This document shows positions 47,007 to 56,692 of a stretch of DNA of 64,000 nucleotides, piece after piece. A program made the position numbers and the translations under genes. Within the stretch, counting starts at the first letter, position 1. Each line of letters begins with the position of its first letter. The notes beneath the pieces are model-generated. The model saw nothing but the letters and a program-made list of their open reading frames with translations. It searched no databases and was not told the origin of the DNA. This DNA comes from Pyricularia pennisetigena (taxonomy: Eukaryota > Ascomycota > Sordariomycetes > Magnaporthales > Pyriculariaceae), in the NCBI RefSeq assembly GCF_004337985.1, contig NC_043741.1, positions 1,430,269-1,494,268 on the forward strand. Direction: 5' to 3'.

Positions 47007-47734
47007 TTCTTTTTCGACGCCTTTTTTTTTGGATTTTTACAATGTGGTTTTTGTTTTTTCTTTTGTGGCTTTTATCGAGCATTGGAAGTATATGACGCTT
47101 TTTTTCCTTTCCTTTCCTTTCCTTTCCCCTTTGGACTTTCAGACGCTATTGAAGTTTATAAAGATGGTGTTAATGTTTTATCATTTGCACGGGGCACCGG
47201 ACAGCATTTTGAGTAAGGAAAGATACCCCCTTTTTTCAATTGGAAATATTTTAGGGATGGGTAGGGAAAGACTGGAATTTCACACAATCATCTTGTGTAT
47301 CTAACTAGGTATGCAGTCCTACGAACCGAGCCATTTAAACAGACTTGAGTGGCCGTCACGACAGACATCCGAGTGGTTCGACCTCCCAACTCGGAAATAA
47401 CTCCAAGAATAGATCGTACTTTTGTAACTAAATTTGTGACCACGCGTTGGGATGAAGATGAAATGGGAATTGGAGGGAAGAAGAAAAAAAAGAAAATTTA
47501 CATATTGAAATCAGGCTCAGGGGCAGGAAACCAAGAAAAACCCAATCCCCGGCCAACTACAAGCTTCTATAAATAATTAAAGACGTATTTCGTTGTAAAG
47601 ACTCCCTCGAGCTTGCTCTTGCAGGGATCAGTCGTCATATACAGATGTGCCCCCGGATCCCTCCCCCCCCCGGGTATTCTATATGCCAAATCGTGTCATG
47701 AAAAAAAAAAGAGAAATTTATTACTCGTTTGCTT
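47007..47734. other. Convergent intergenic region
   Basis: 728 bp between two 3' ends; T-rich with a CTTTC pentamer repeat (about 47104-47128). No gene seen. Confidence 0.6.
47104..47128. repeat. CTTTC pentamer repeat
   Basis: About five tandem CTTTC/TTTCC units, 100 bp 3' of the preceding gene, likely within its 3' UTR. Confidence 0.8.
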
Positions 47735-48081
47735 CTAGTCCTGAGCCTTGAGTAATATGCCGTCCGTTTGCGGCTCCGAACTGCCAAATTTGGAAAAGAA
47801 ACCACGCTTCTTTTGCGGTTGCGGGAGCTGCTGCTGCTGCATCTGCTGGACGCCCTTGGGCTGGCGGTCATCGCCCAGACCGACGTCCTCAAACGGCTCC
47901 TCGACCGTCGTCGGTTCCGGGCGGCGCTCGTTCATGGACAGACGCGGGCGCGGGAATCGCGACGAGTCAAGGCTCTGCCTTGCGGGGGCGTCATGCTTAG
48001 TGATGGGCGACCTCGCAGAGATATCCTAGAGGGGCAGTGAACCATGTTAATAACCGCGGTGTCATAGCAATGAGGGTTTGT

Positions 48082-48120
<39 letters not shown>

Positions 48121-48408
48121 GTGGAAGGGGATGAAGAAAACATGTAAAGAGAAAGGGCAGACGATGGCGTTGGGTTGGGACTGGGTTGAAATCATACCAC
48201 TCAGCTTGTATTCGCCAGTGTCGTTGCTCCTCCCACTGTTGATGCTCAAACCTGCAATGCTCGACGACTTGGAACCGACAGTGTCTACCTTGTCGAAGCC
48301 GCCAGGTTGCTGTGGTTGTTGCGCCGTCGTTGTCTCCAACTGGGGTCGCTGGTTCTCATCGTTGTGCTGCTTGCGCGCGAACGGATTGCGGATAGTGGGC
48401 ATTGGCAT
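47735..48408 (-). CDS. Fungal MPTIRNPF-type protein, splice junction unresolved
   Basis: Exon 1 starts at 48408 (MPMPTIRNPFARKQHNDENQ) and reads to about residue 70 (SNDTGEYKLS). Exon 2 is 47735-48025 and begins DISARSPITKHD, ending in a conserved block (FEDVGLGDDRQP, then QKKRGFFSKFGS). Both halves match a small, disordered Pezizomycotina family that I recall by its MPTIRNPF head and KKRGFFSKFG tail. The strongest donor (GTATGA after 48198) leaves phase 1, while the only good acceptor (CTCTAG before 48025) needs phase 0, so joining them gives an early stop. A weaker donor (GTAGAC after 48289) keeps the frame and gives 136 residues. The family's middle part (usually VNDSGVYLPPSP-like) is not found here. 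The intron contains A34 on the coding strand. Function unknown. Confidence 0.6.
48084..48117. repeat. T34 homopolymer in an intron
   Basis: Longest homopolymer in the window, reading as A34 on the strand of the gene that contains it. It is a probable place for sequencing or assembly length errors. Confidence 0.9.
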
Positions 48409-50252
48409 TTTGAATGGCTCTTGGTCGACAAATATGCCGACTAATAGTGTCTGCTACTTTTGATTATATGCTGTGAACCGGCTGTTTGTGGTATAAAAAA
48501 AAAAAGAGAAGAATAAAAAGAAAATGACGTAGTACGGGCTTTATCCGTATCCCAATATGGTTTTGGGTCCGAACAGTAGTAATAGAACAATAGAAGGTTC
48601 AAATTTCTAGAATACGACGGCGCGAAGATTGGTGGATTGGAGAAACGGTTGCTGGCTGAACTGGATCCAATAAGTCGACAACAGACAAGATAAACTGCGA
48701 CAGATGACCTTTTGGAAGAAAGGCTGCGGGGAGGAAGGAATTAAAAGTCTAAATGCTTGAACCGACTGATCTAAACGGCTGCGCGCTAATGTCGGATTTT
48801 GTGCTGATCGGTGTGCATGGTACGACACAACGAGTGTGGCAGTGTGGTGCGCCTATGCAGGTTAAGGTACAGACAGGTAGGCGGAGGTAGCGCGCGCCCC
48901 TTAAAAAAGAAGTAAGGTGACCACACGCAGGCCAAGGCAGGTTCGGACGGGGTCGATCAAGGGTCGGCTGCAGTTGTAGCCGCTTTTGAGAAAGAGAGAC
49001 AGAAGATGATGAACAAAGAAGAAAAGAAGGGGAAAAAAAACAAAACTGTATTTGCACTGTGTAGGATCTGACTTCTCCCACTTCTCATACCTGCTAATTT
49101 GTCGACTAGAGGATTACGCCTCCGCCACCTTTCCCCAAACGGCTTTTCGTTTACTGCCACAAAGTCCCCTATGATCTCAAGCCATCGCCCCAAAGGCGCC
49201 GTCTCCCTTTGGCATCCTGGTTATTTCCGGGGCTTCCAGATTCCAGATTGGGAAAGGAAACGTCATGCCAATGCTGGATAAAGACTGCGAGGTCACATCG
49301 ATTCGAAATGGATGAGGTGAGAAGGGGACTTGCCTTGGATAGGAGGACCCTGATGATTGGTCGCCCCATATTTCCCGGCCCGTTCGAAAGACGTAAGACT
49401 GTGGATATATGATATTCTTTTTTTGTTAGCTGGCAAACCTGGGACTGGGGTAAATGAGGGAATAAATACGATTACGTAGTGGAACTCATAAGAAAATATC
49501 TTGACTGTAGGTTGAACGCCAGTTGTAAAACAATTCATTCTTGGTACTGCTAGTGATTGATAGGTCAAGGGCTCGCGTTACTATGTAATGCCATCCATAA
49601 CCTTACGTATTATTACAGCATGATCCTTGAGCTCGGAATTCGGCTATAGCTCATTCCCTGGTGTGGATGGTAATTAATTGATACTTGCTTTACAATACCC
49701 ATACATCCAGTTCAGTACTGGCTGATTTGTTTGCGACATCGATCGACAGGTACCCCAGTTCTTACATCCCCTTCCATGGCTGACCTTGCTTACTTCCCCT
49801 GAGTAAACCTATCCTGACCACCTTGAGCTATCTTAGCTCACCTTGTTCCCCCGCCCATGCTCACCACGTAGGGGGTAGCTGTTGGTAGTATACTCCTGTC
49901 ACCGAGATCTTCATTCTGGAGCTAGACACATGCGACCGTTTTAATTGCTTTATTGGATTTGTGATAAAATGTTAATTGCAAACTGGTAGTCGGGTAGGCA
50001 CTACAGCTAAAATTTTGTGGATTTCTCTCGTCCAACATGGAAGCTCCGCGGTCGGTGTCCGGCATCGGCGGGCCTTGACTAACAGAAAACCAGCATACCC
50101 CGCCCATCTTTGCGCCATCAGTTCGGCCCATGACAAAGTCTATAGGAGAATGTTTAGACCATTCCGGAAACAAAAGAAAGAAGCAAAAAAAAAAAAGGTT
50201 ACGGGGGTTATCTGACATACAAAATCCAACTTGATCCAAGATTAACAGCAAG
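48409..50252. other. Divergent intergenic region of 1.8 kb
   Basis: No supportable gene; contains short A runs (48497-48507, 49033-49040, 50187-50198). Both flanking genes start here. Confidence 0.55.
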
Positions 50253-51637
50253 ATGCAGCCCGAAACCAAACCTCAGGAAACCAGCGCCGACGTCAATTCG
50301 GGCCCGGCGACGCTGGAGGCGGCGTTTCCGCAACATGCACTTTCTTTAACGTCGCGGGCGATGCACGCCGACGACTACATCAACAGCCACCGTGCCGTCG
50401 CCCCTCCGATGCACGTCAGCACCACCTATCGCTACACAGACGACCCGGATAAGCTCACGTACTGGGGCAATGTAGATGTCCGTTAAGCCTTTTGTGCAAA
50501 TGTTTCTTTCTCCCAGCAACCATCAAAAAAAAAAAAAAAAAATCAAAAAAACCCCTTGCTCACGCCAAAGAAAATCACCAGCCAAACGCTCCCTACGACT
50601 CCCACGTGTACTCGCGCGAGACGGCACCCAACACGACGCGGCTCGAGGCTATCCTCACGTCCCTGCTGGGAGGGCCGTCGCTGTCGTACGGCTCGGGTCT
50701 TGCGGCCTTCCACGCCATGCTCACCATGCTCAACCCGCGCCGCATCGCCATCGGCGGCGGCTACCACGGCTGCCACGGCGTCATCCGCCTGATGAAACGG
50801 CTCACGGGCGTGGAGCAGCTCACCCTCGCCCCCGAGGACCTCGACAAGCTCCAAAGCGGCGACGTGCTGCACGTCGAGACTCCGCTGAACCCCACGGGCG
50901 AGGCCCGCAACCTGGAGCACTACGCCTCCATCGCCAAGGCCAAGGGCGCTATATTGACGGTCGACGCGACCTTTGCCCCGCCGCCCCTGTTGGACCCTTT
51001 TGCCTTTGGTACTGATATCGTCATGCACAGCGGGACCAAATACTTTGGCGGCCACTCGGATATGCTCTGTGGAGTGCTTTCCGTCAGCCCCCAGCGCAAG
51101 TCCGAAGGTTGGTTTGAGAAGCTCTTCGAGGACCGTCTCTTTCTCGGGTCCGTCATGGGGAGTATGGAGGGCTGGTTGGGCGTGCGCAGTCTGAGGACGT
51201 TGGAGCTTCGCGTCGAGAGGCAGAGCAGAACCGCAGATGGGCTTGTTGCCTGGCTGGCCTCGCAGACTGGGGAGGATCCAGCATCGCCGCTGGGTGGCCT
51301 TTTGAGAAGAGTGCAGCACGCAAGCCTTCAGCCAGAAGCCGCAGACCCGAACTCGTGGCTGCGAAGGCAGATGCCTCGTGGCTTTGGGCCCGTCTTCTCC
51401 ATCTACCTGGACAGTGAAGATCACGCCAAACGGCTTCCCGGCAAGCTGCACCTGTTTCACCATGCTACAAGCCTGGGTGGGGTCGAGTCACTCATAGAGT
51501 GGCGCGCCATGACGGACCCTAACCTCGACAAGGCTCTGCTGAGAGTAAGCATCGGCATCGAGGCGCTAGAGGATCTCAAGGCCGATTTTCTTCAGGGATT
51601 CCGCGCTCTCGTAGAAGAGGACAAGACCAGAGGTTGA
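50253..51637 (+). CDS. Cys/Met-metabolism PLP enzyme (cystathionine gamma-synthase-like)
   Basis: Two exons. Exon 1 runs from 50253 to 50471 or 50477; exon 2 is 50582-51637. This gives 424 or 426 residues, both in frame. The N-terminus has the APPMHVSTTYRY block that lines the active site, exon 2 opens with DSHVYSRETAPNTTRLE, and the PLP lysine is in SGTKYFGGHSD (about K226). GGGYHGCHGVIRLMKRLTG and EWRAMTDPNLDKALLRVSIGIE are also characteristic. The family covers cystathionine gamma-synthase, beta- and gamma-lyases; the closest type I recall is the yeast YHR112C group, whose substrate is not settled, so I assign only trans-sulfuration class. At the exon 1 end, GTAGAT and GTCCGT are both possible donors. 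The intron holds an A18 run. The region is convergent with the next gene. Confidence 0.88.
50525..50542. repeat. A18 run in the intron of the PLP enzyme
   Basis: Homopolymer in the 104-110 bp intron, between the donor and the acceptor at 50579-50581. Confidence 0.85.
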
Positions 51638-51939
51638 ATGGTAAAACAAGGGGCCATGATCCCCCAGATGCAACGGGCACGTGCAGGGAACTGTAGACAT
51701 CCTAGAATATTTCGCAGTCTGCCTTGACGGGCACGTAATGTCGCGATCTCCAGCGAGGGCGACCAGTCCATTCACTCGGAAGAGAAATCTTGGAATTATA
51801 TGTTGGTTAGCGTTACGTTTAGCATCACGAGTTCGAGAGCTATAAAACTCTCTTGTACGAAAGTCACGAAATATAAAAAAAAAGGAACAATTGAAGATGA
51901 ATAAATTGAATAAAATATATGCAATACAATTTTTCCAAC
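51638..51939. other. Convergent intergenic region
   Basis: 302 bp between two 3' ends, A/T-rich towards the right with AATAAA-like words; probably both 3' UTRs. Confidence 0.6.
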
Positions 51940-52380
51940 CTAGCGACGAGTCACACTTACATTTTCACCCTTCTCGACATTCAAATCAAGCCCGCTGGCT
52001 GAGCTGCCAGAACTTGAAGAGGCTGACAATCGCCCATTCCGGCCCATAGCCAAGGGCGGAACCGCACCATGATCGTCGCCAACGCCCAAGACGGTAACGG
52101 CCTCTTCGGGGACGACAGCCACGGCATCGACGGCCTCACGAAGCGAGGCAAGCACGGCTCTCACCCTGGCAAACTGCTCATCCGTCCGCTGCTTGTCCAG
52201 CACACACTTGCGGCACTTGACCTCGACGCGGACGACGTCACGCGGGTGTGACCAGCGCTGGTAGCAGCCCTCCCCACGGAGCCCTGCCTCGTAGGCCTTT
52301 TCGGCGTCGCACTTGGCCGTCTCTGGTCCCCAGCGCGAGTGGTAGCAGACGCTGAAGATGATTCTTTTGTGCCAGCACAT
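51940..52380 (-). CDS. Small Cys-containing fungal protein
   Basis: Open frame of 146 residues from the Met at 52380 (MCWHKRIIFSVCYHSRWG). Conserved-looking cysteines occur as CYHSRWG, TAKCDAEKAY, EGCYQRWSHP and VKCRKC, followed by a helical segment (RTDEQFARVRAVLASLREAV) and a Ser/Gly-rich end. I recall small Pezizomycotina proteins with this start (M-C-x-x-K/R-x-I-F-S-V-C) and a C-x-x-C near residue 60, of unknown function. The Cys/His pattern could bind a metal. The last codons contain a good donor sequence (GTAAGT after GEN), so the real C-terminus may lie in a further exon; I give the simple open frame. Upstream the frame stays open without a better start. Confidence 0.7.
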   Translation of the reverse strand: MCWHKRIIFSVCYHSRWGPETAKCDAEKAYEAGLRGEGCYQRWSHPRDVVRVEVKCRKCVLDKQRTDEQFARVRAVLASLREAVDAVAVVPEEAVTVLGVGDDHGAVPPLAMGRNGRLSASSSSGSSASGLDLNVEKGENVSVTRR

Positions 52381-53224
52381 GTTGGAATCTATCGCTTGCG
52401 TGCCCTTTTTTCTTTTGCTTTTTTTTTTTTCGTACTGTGTTGAGTAGGTGGTGAGGTGGGTTTGAGGTTTGAGGTTTAATATGTAAAGCAATGTGCTGAT
52501 TATGTCTCAGCGTAAAAGTTGAGCCAAGTCGAGCTCGAGCAGCTCAGACTCCCTGGTCGATAAATACAGATAATTCTTCCAGATTCTTCGAGAAGGGGGA
52601 GGGAGGGCTTTGGGCAGTAGGGGAGTAAGCAAACATCCGCGCGAAGAGTTGACAGGAGGTCCAAGAGTGTTTTATGAGCCACTAATAAATGCAATACCGC
52701 ATTGTCCCCTGGTCTGGTCCGATGCTTTGTTTGCCGGACGGGAAGAATGGTGATCAATTTCTTTGTTGCGACACCAGGCTATCGTTTGCATGGTCCAATC
52801 TTGGGAGCAAACATTCGGCGGTGGAAAGTGTCGGCGGTGGAAAGTGATAGATCGTCTTTCTCGCAAAACCCAGCAAAGCTAGGAACCCTTCAGATAGAGA
52901 GACCCCCGGTGGATTTATATCCTTTGGCTACTGAGGCAAAATGGCGCAAAACAAGGTGACTTGTCCTATACATCCTGAGGGGGAAGATGCATTCGTGGCC
53001 AATCTCGTCTCAACTGTACCTTTGAGCTTGGTTGCATAGAACTAACCAACAAACATGGCCTCTTCCATCCCATCGACATGACAAGTTGAAGAATTAGTCC
53101 CATTTGCGTCTGATGTCTGCGCAGGTGAATGCCCGCACTCGCGTTCGCAGGGGAATTCTTTTTTTTGTTTTTACAGCGAAGTGTTCCGACGGTGCTTCCC
53201 GTTACCCCCCTCATGATCCCCTTC
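52381..53224. other. Intergenic between two minus-strand genes
   Basis: 844 bp holding the promoter of the small Cys protein and the 3' end of the HAD gene; contains a 16-bp tandem duplication. No gene seen. Confidence 0.6.
52815..52846. repeat. Perfect 16-bp tandem duplication
   Basis: TCGGCGGTGGAAAGTG occurs twice head to tail with no spacer. It lies about 435 bp upstream of the small Cys protein start on the opposite strand. Confidence 0.9.
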
Positions 53225-54133
53225 TCATGAATTGCATGTTTCTGTTGGAGTAAGAATACCGCTTTCAAGCACTTCGGTAAAACTTGTAGCCCATGCCAGT
53301 CTGCGGCGGTTACCCACGGTCGTCGGCCCTTTTTGCTGGCTCCTGCTCACATCCAAAGCATGAGGGATGTCAAACCCGAGCCGAGAGAGTGCTCGTAAAA
53401 GTGAGCTGTTTTCATCGTTGGCCATGACGATGCCAATGTCGGCAGCTAGCAGGCACTCCAGATCCGTCGTCGAATCTCCAAAGTATACCGTGGTCTTGGG
53501 CTTAGTCTCATCGTCGCCAGCGGATGCCGTTGATCTTGCCTGTAGAGCCTTGAGCTTGTGCAACGATGTCATCATTGGAGTGCCCGCTTCAGCCCCATCT
53601 CCCAGGCTGCCAATCTTTCCATCCGCGGTGATCTCGTTGCTGACAACATCGTCGATGACAACGGCGCCGCACTGCGACAGGACGCCCCTGATGAAAGCAG
53701 CCGACCAGTTGACCGACAGGATGGACAGGCTGGCGCCGGCTCCGCGCATGGCGGCCACGAACTCGGCAAAGCCCTTGCGCGGCGCGACCTTGCCGATCCG
53801 TACGGCCTCCTGCCCCGCAGCGTAGAGGTCATCGGCCGTGCAGCCCTCAAAGAGCTTTGAGTCGGCGACGCGCCCTAGCGACTTGACGTCGACGTGCTGC
53901 AGGCTGTGGAGGAATGCGCGCTCCTCGTCGTGCGTGAGCCTGTCCGCCTCGGCCGGGGAGTAGGCAGAGACGTGCGTCTTGTGGTCAGCCACGTACTCGG
54001 ACACGATCCGTTCCCACGTCGACGTCAGGTCGTGCCGCCGCCGCTTTTGCTGGTGCGAGACGCCAAACTCGCCCAGGCAGCTGATGCTGTCCTTGGCTGT
54101 GATTGTGCCGTCAAAGTCGAGCACAACGTCCAT
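53225..54133 (-). CDS. HAD-superfamily hydrolase (phosphatase-like)
   Basis: Single exon of 302 residues. HAD motif I is DFDGTIT at residues 6-12, with both catalytic aspartates. Motif II is likely the ILSVNWS strand in the middle, a Lys of motif III lies in MMTSLHKLKAL, and motif IV is FGDSTTDLECLLAADIGIVM. The cap is helical and inserted after motif I (C1 type). The arrangement resembles the phosphoserine-phosphatase-like branch and the yeast Cto1 (cold tolerance) group; the substrate is unknown. The start at 54133 puts motif I right at the N-terminus, as usual. No targeting signal is seen, so it is probably cytosolic. It is transcribed in the same direction as TFG2, 527 bp downstream of it. 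Confidence 0.88.
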   Translation of the reverse strand: MDVVLDFDGTITAKDSISCLGEFGVSHQQKRRRHDLTSTWERIVSEYVADHKTHVSAYSPAEADRLTHDEERAFLHSLQHVDVKSLGRVADSKLFEGCTADDLYAAGQEAVRIGKVAPRKGFAEFVAAMRGAGASLSILSVNWSAAFIRGVLSQCGAVVIDDVVSNEITADGKIGSLGDGAEAGTPMMTSLHKLKALQARSTASAGDDETKPKTTVYFGDSTTDLECLLAADIGIVMANDENSSLLRALSRLGFDIPHALDVSRSQQKGPTTVGNRRRLAWATSFTEVLESGILTPTETCNS

Positions 54134-54660
54134 CGCGATTTTGTTTATGCAACAATACGTGCTTCCTAGATTCTCAGAATTGAGAATCGATACGGGCTGC
54201 CTTGATGTAGGGATTTAGGTTTTTATTATGATTCGTCTGATCAAAGGTGAGAGGAATGGGATTTGAAAAAGGTCCGCGAGTGCTTTCGAGCGCACTAGAG
54301 CAGGGCGCTGTGGGTCATCATGGCTCTGCAAACAGTGCAAGTTCGTCGGGCCATCAGGCCATCCACTACATCCTCTGAACTAACGTGCAGAAACCAAGTT
54401 TACTTATTTACTGCTGCAAGATCTGATATCAACCTTTACTCAATTTGTCGGCTTTGCCTTATTCTGGTACCATACCACTAGGCTAGCGTCAACAACGTCT
54501 GAGCCAGGTCAGCGGGCGTGAGCGCTGGGGAAAATGATACGCTATCAACCCGGCTCCAGTCTGTCTCTCTATCTCTCCCGCTCAAGACTCGAGCGTGACA
54601 GCAGTTTTACATAAAAATACAAGCGCTCTCAACGGCAGTTCGAGGTCAAGACAAATCCCA
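54134..54660. other. Intergenic between TFG2 and the HAD gene (same strand)
   Basis: 527 bp with the TFG2 3' end and the HAD promoter; no gene seen. Confidence 0.6.
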
Positions 54661-56090
54661 CTACGGAACATCCTCCATCTTTATATCCTCCTCGTCCTCG
54701 TCGTCTTTCAGCTCGCCTTCCACGGTAGGAGCAACCGTGGCTGGGCCGTCGAGAGAGATGCCGTTGGACCGTTTGGCATCGTCTGTCAGCCCCCAGGTAT
54801 TCGTGAGGTTGCCTGACTTGTGCAACACGGCCACTTTTTCCAGAGTTTGCCGCAGGTATGCCTCGGGTTGTCGCAGCTCGGCCCTTAGAGTTTTCATGTG
54901 ATAGTAACTGAACTTGCGGAAAAGCTGGAAGATTTGATCCAGCAGTTCGTTCTCGGGGATGCGCGCTGCCTTGAGCTCCGTCTTCTTCTGCTTGGTGACG
55001 ACTGGCGGTGGAGCCGCATTTGCGGTCTGGAGAGAGACAGGGGGGAATATGGCATTAGCAAAGAGCAGCTCACCGGCATTATGCGGCATACACTTACAAT
55101 GAAGCTCTGGTATTTCTTCGATGTGGTAAATTCCGTCGCACGGTTGATGCTGTTCTGGGAGATGTTGGTCTCGTCTTGGAAGGCAACCTTGGCTTTTGGC
55201 TTAGCGGCCTCAAGTGCTCTCAGAGCCAGCAAATGATCCGTTTCAGGATTATCCACAGGGATGCTATTCAGCTCGTGCTTGATACGTCCTGCGATTTTGG
55301 TTTTCTCTGCAGCTCGAGGTGTTAGTGCACGTCCTAGATCGTGCCAACCGAGCCAGTCGCAAGGGTAGGAGTATCAGGTCTAGGCAGACGTACTCGGTAC
55401 CGCTTTACGGTAGAATTCCTTCCTCGGGCCCTTTCGTCCTTTACCATAGCCCGACTTCTGTGGTTTGTCGTTACTCTCCGTGTTGCCACGTCCGGCGCCA
55501 CTGTTCCCACCGGAACCGCTGCTGCTGTTATTGTTGCTGGTGTTGTCCAAAGCGGTGTTGCGAAGTAAATGGGCAGGGATTCCTGCAGCAGCAGCCTCTC
55601 GACGAGCGCGGTTCTTCTCCTTGTATTCGGGGAGATCCTCTTCCGAGAATATAAATGTATCTTTGACACTCATTTCTGTTATCCTAAGATCATACTCCTT
55701 TGGTATCATCTGATGCGCGCCGATGCCATTGTCAAGAAGCATGCGAAGTTTGATCTGTAGGTGGACAGGTCAGTACCAGCGATACCTCGGCCGTCGGGCA
55801 ACCGTCCTCGACCCATCTGCTCCCTGCCGGGTGTAACTAACGTGCTGCTCTCCCTTTGCATCGGGTTCATACCACTGCCGGATCTTTCCGACCTGTATGT
55901 TGGCATCGTCTGGGAGTTCGGCCCAAGCCTCCCATACGTAATGAGGTACTCTGGCGAGGTACATGTTGTCGTAATTTGGGTCCATTGCGCTCTTGTCGTA
56001 GAACTCCAGGTCGCCCGATTCATCCTCCGCTATCTCATCCATGAAAGTTTCCTCCGGGAACTCATCCTTGACCTGAACGGGATCCGCCAT
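54661..56090 (-). CDS. tfg2: TFIIF beta subunit (RAP30/Tfg2)
   Basis: Four exons, 55842-56090, 55394-55754, 55098-55306 and 54661-55026, give 394 residues; introns are 87, 87 and 71 bp. The start at MADPVQVKDEF is the first ATG close to the conserved part. N-terminal strands (YLARVPHYVWEAWAEL, VGKIRQWYEP) form the dimerisation barrel with the alpha subunit; a Ser/Asn/Gly-rich loop sits within exon 2; GRIKHELNSIPVDN and the linker follow; the C-terminal winged helix is ELLDQIFQLFRKFSYYHMKT to the NTWGL block. The tail is acidic. TFIIF escorts RNA polymerase II to the promoter and stabilises the initiation complex. Exon 1 uses a weaker donor (GTTAGT). The gene is divergent from the CCCH protein gene with 602 bp between starts. 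Confidence 0.94.
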
Positions 56091-56692
56091 CTTGGCAGAT
56101 CGCGCAAAGGCGGTGTTTGGTGAGGTATGTTCAGATGGGTTATTGATGCCGATGACGACGTGGATGGCGACCAATTTTCGGGACCAATGGGTGGCAGAAT
56201 ACAGCGTCTAACTAGAGATTCAATGCGTGCGGACTGGGTAAGGCAGAATCTCTTCAGTTTCGTTGTTGCTGAGTAGTCAGTAAGCGACAGCAATTATTGA
56301 CAATTTGATGGACTGAACTAGAAGGCGTTCGATCCAAGTCGCGACTGGAAATTGATCGAGGTTTCCCTTCGAAGCTCCGCATGCGGCCTAGCTTATGATT
56401 ATGGGTCCGATGACGAAGCTGGTAGCCAATGACACACGAGATTGCCCCGCCACTTCCGTCTTTTTGATCACGCCTGCCTCCTCCCTCGCGCAACAAACGG
56501 CGTTTCAAGCATTTGTCAAAGGCAAAAGCAAACAAACGAACAAATCTGATGCGCATCTAAAACTTTACCCAATTACCTACCTACTTGTACTTGATGAGGA
56601 CGAACCTCAACTTAGCATCCTCGACCCCTCGAATCTGCATCATACTCCATTCCTAGCGCTTCTGGTTCGAATACTTAAAACTATCAATAACC
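56091..56692. promoter_or_regulatory. Shared promoter region of TFG2 and the CCCH protein gene
   Basis: 602 bp between divergent starts; no gene and no obvious TATA box. C/T- and ACCTACCT-rich near the plus-strand start. Confidence 0.5.

Noticed and set aside
48080..48408. Read-through of exon 1 into the A34 tract as the true C-terminus
   Set aside because: It would give a poly-Lys protein and lose the conserved KKRGFFSKFG end; an intron is far more likely.
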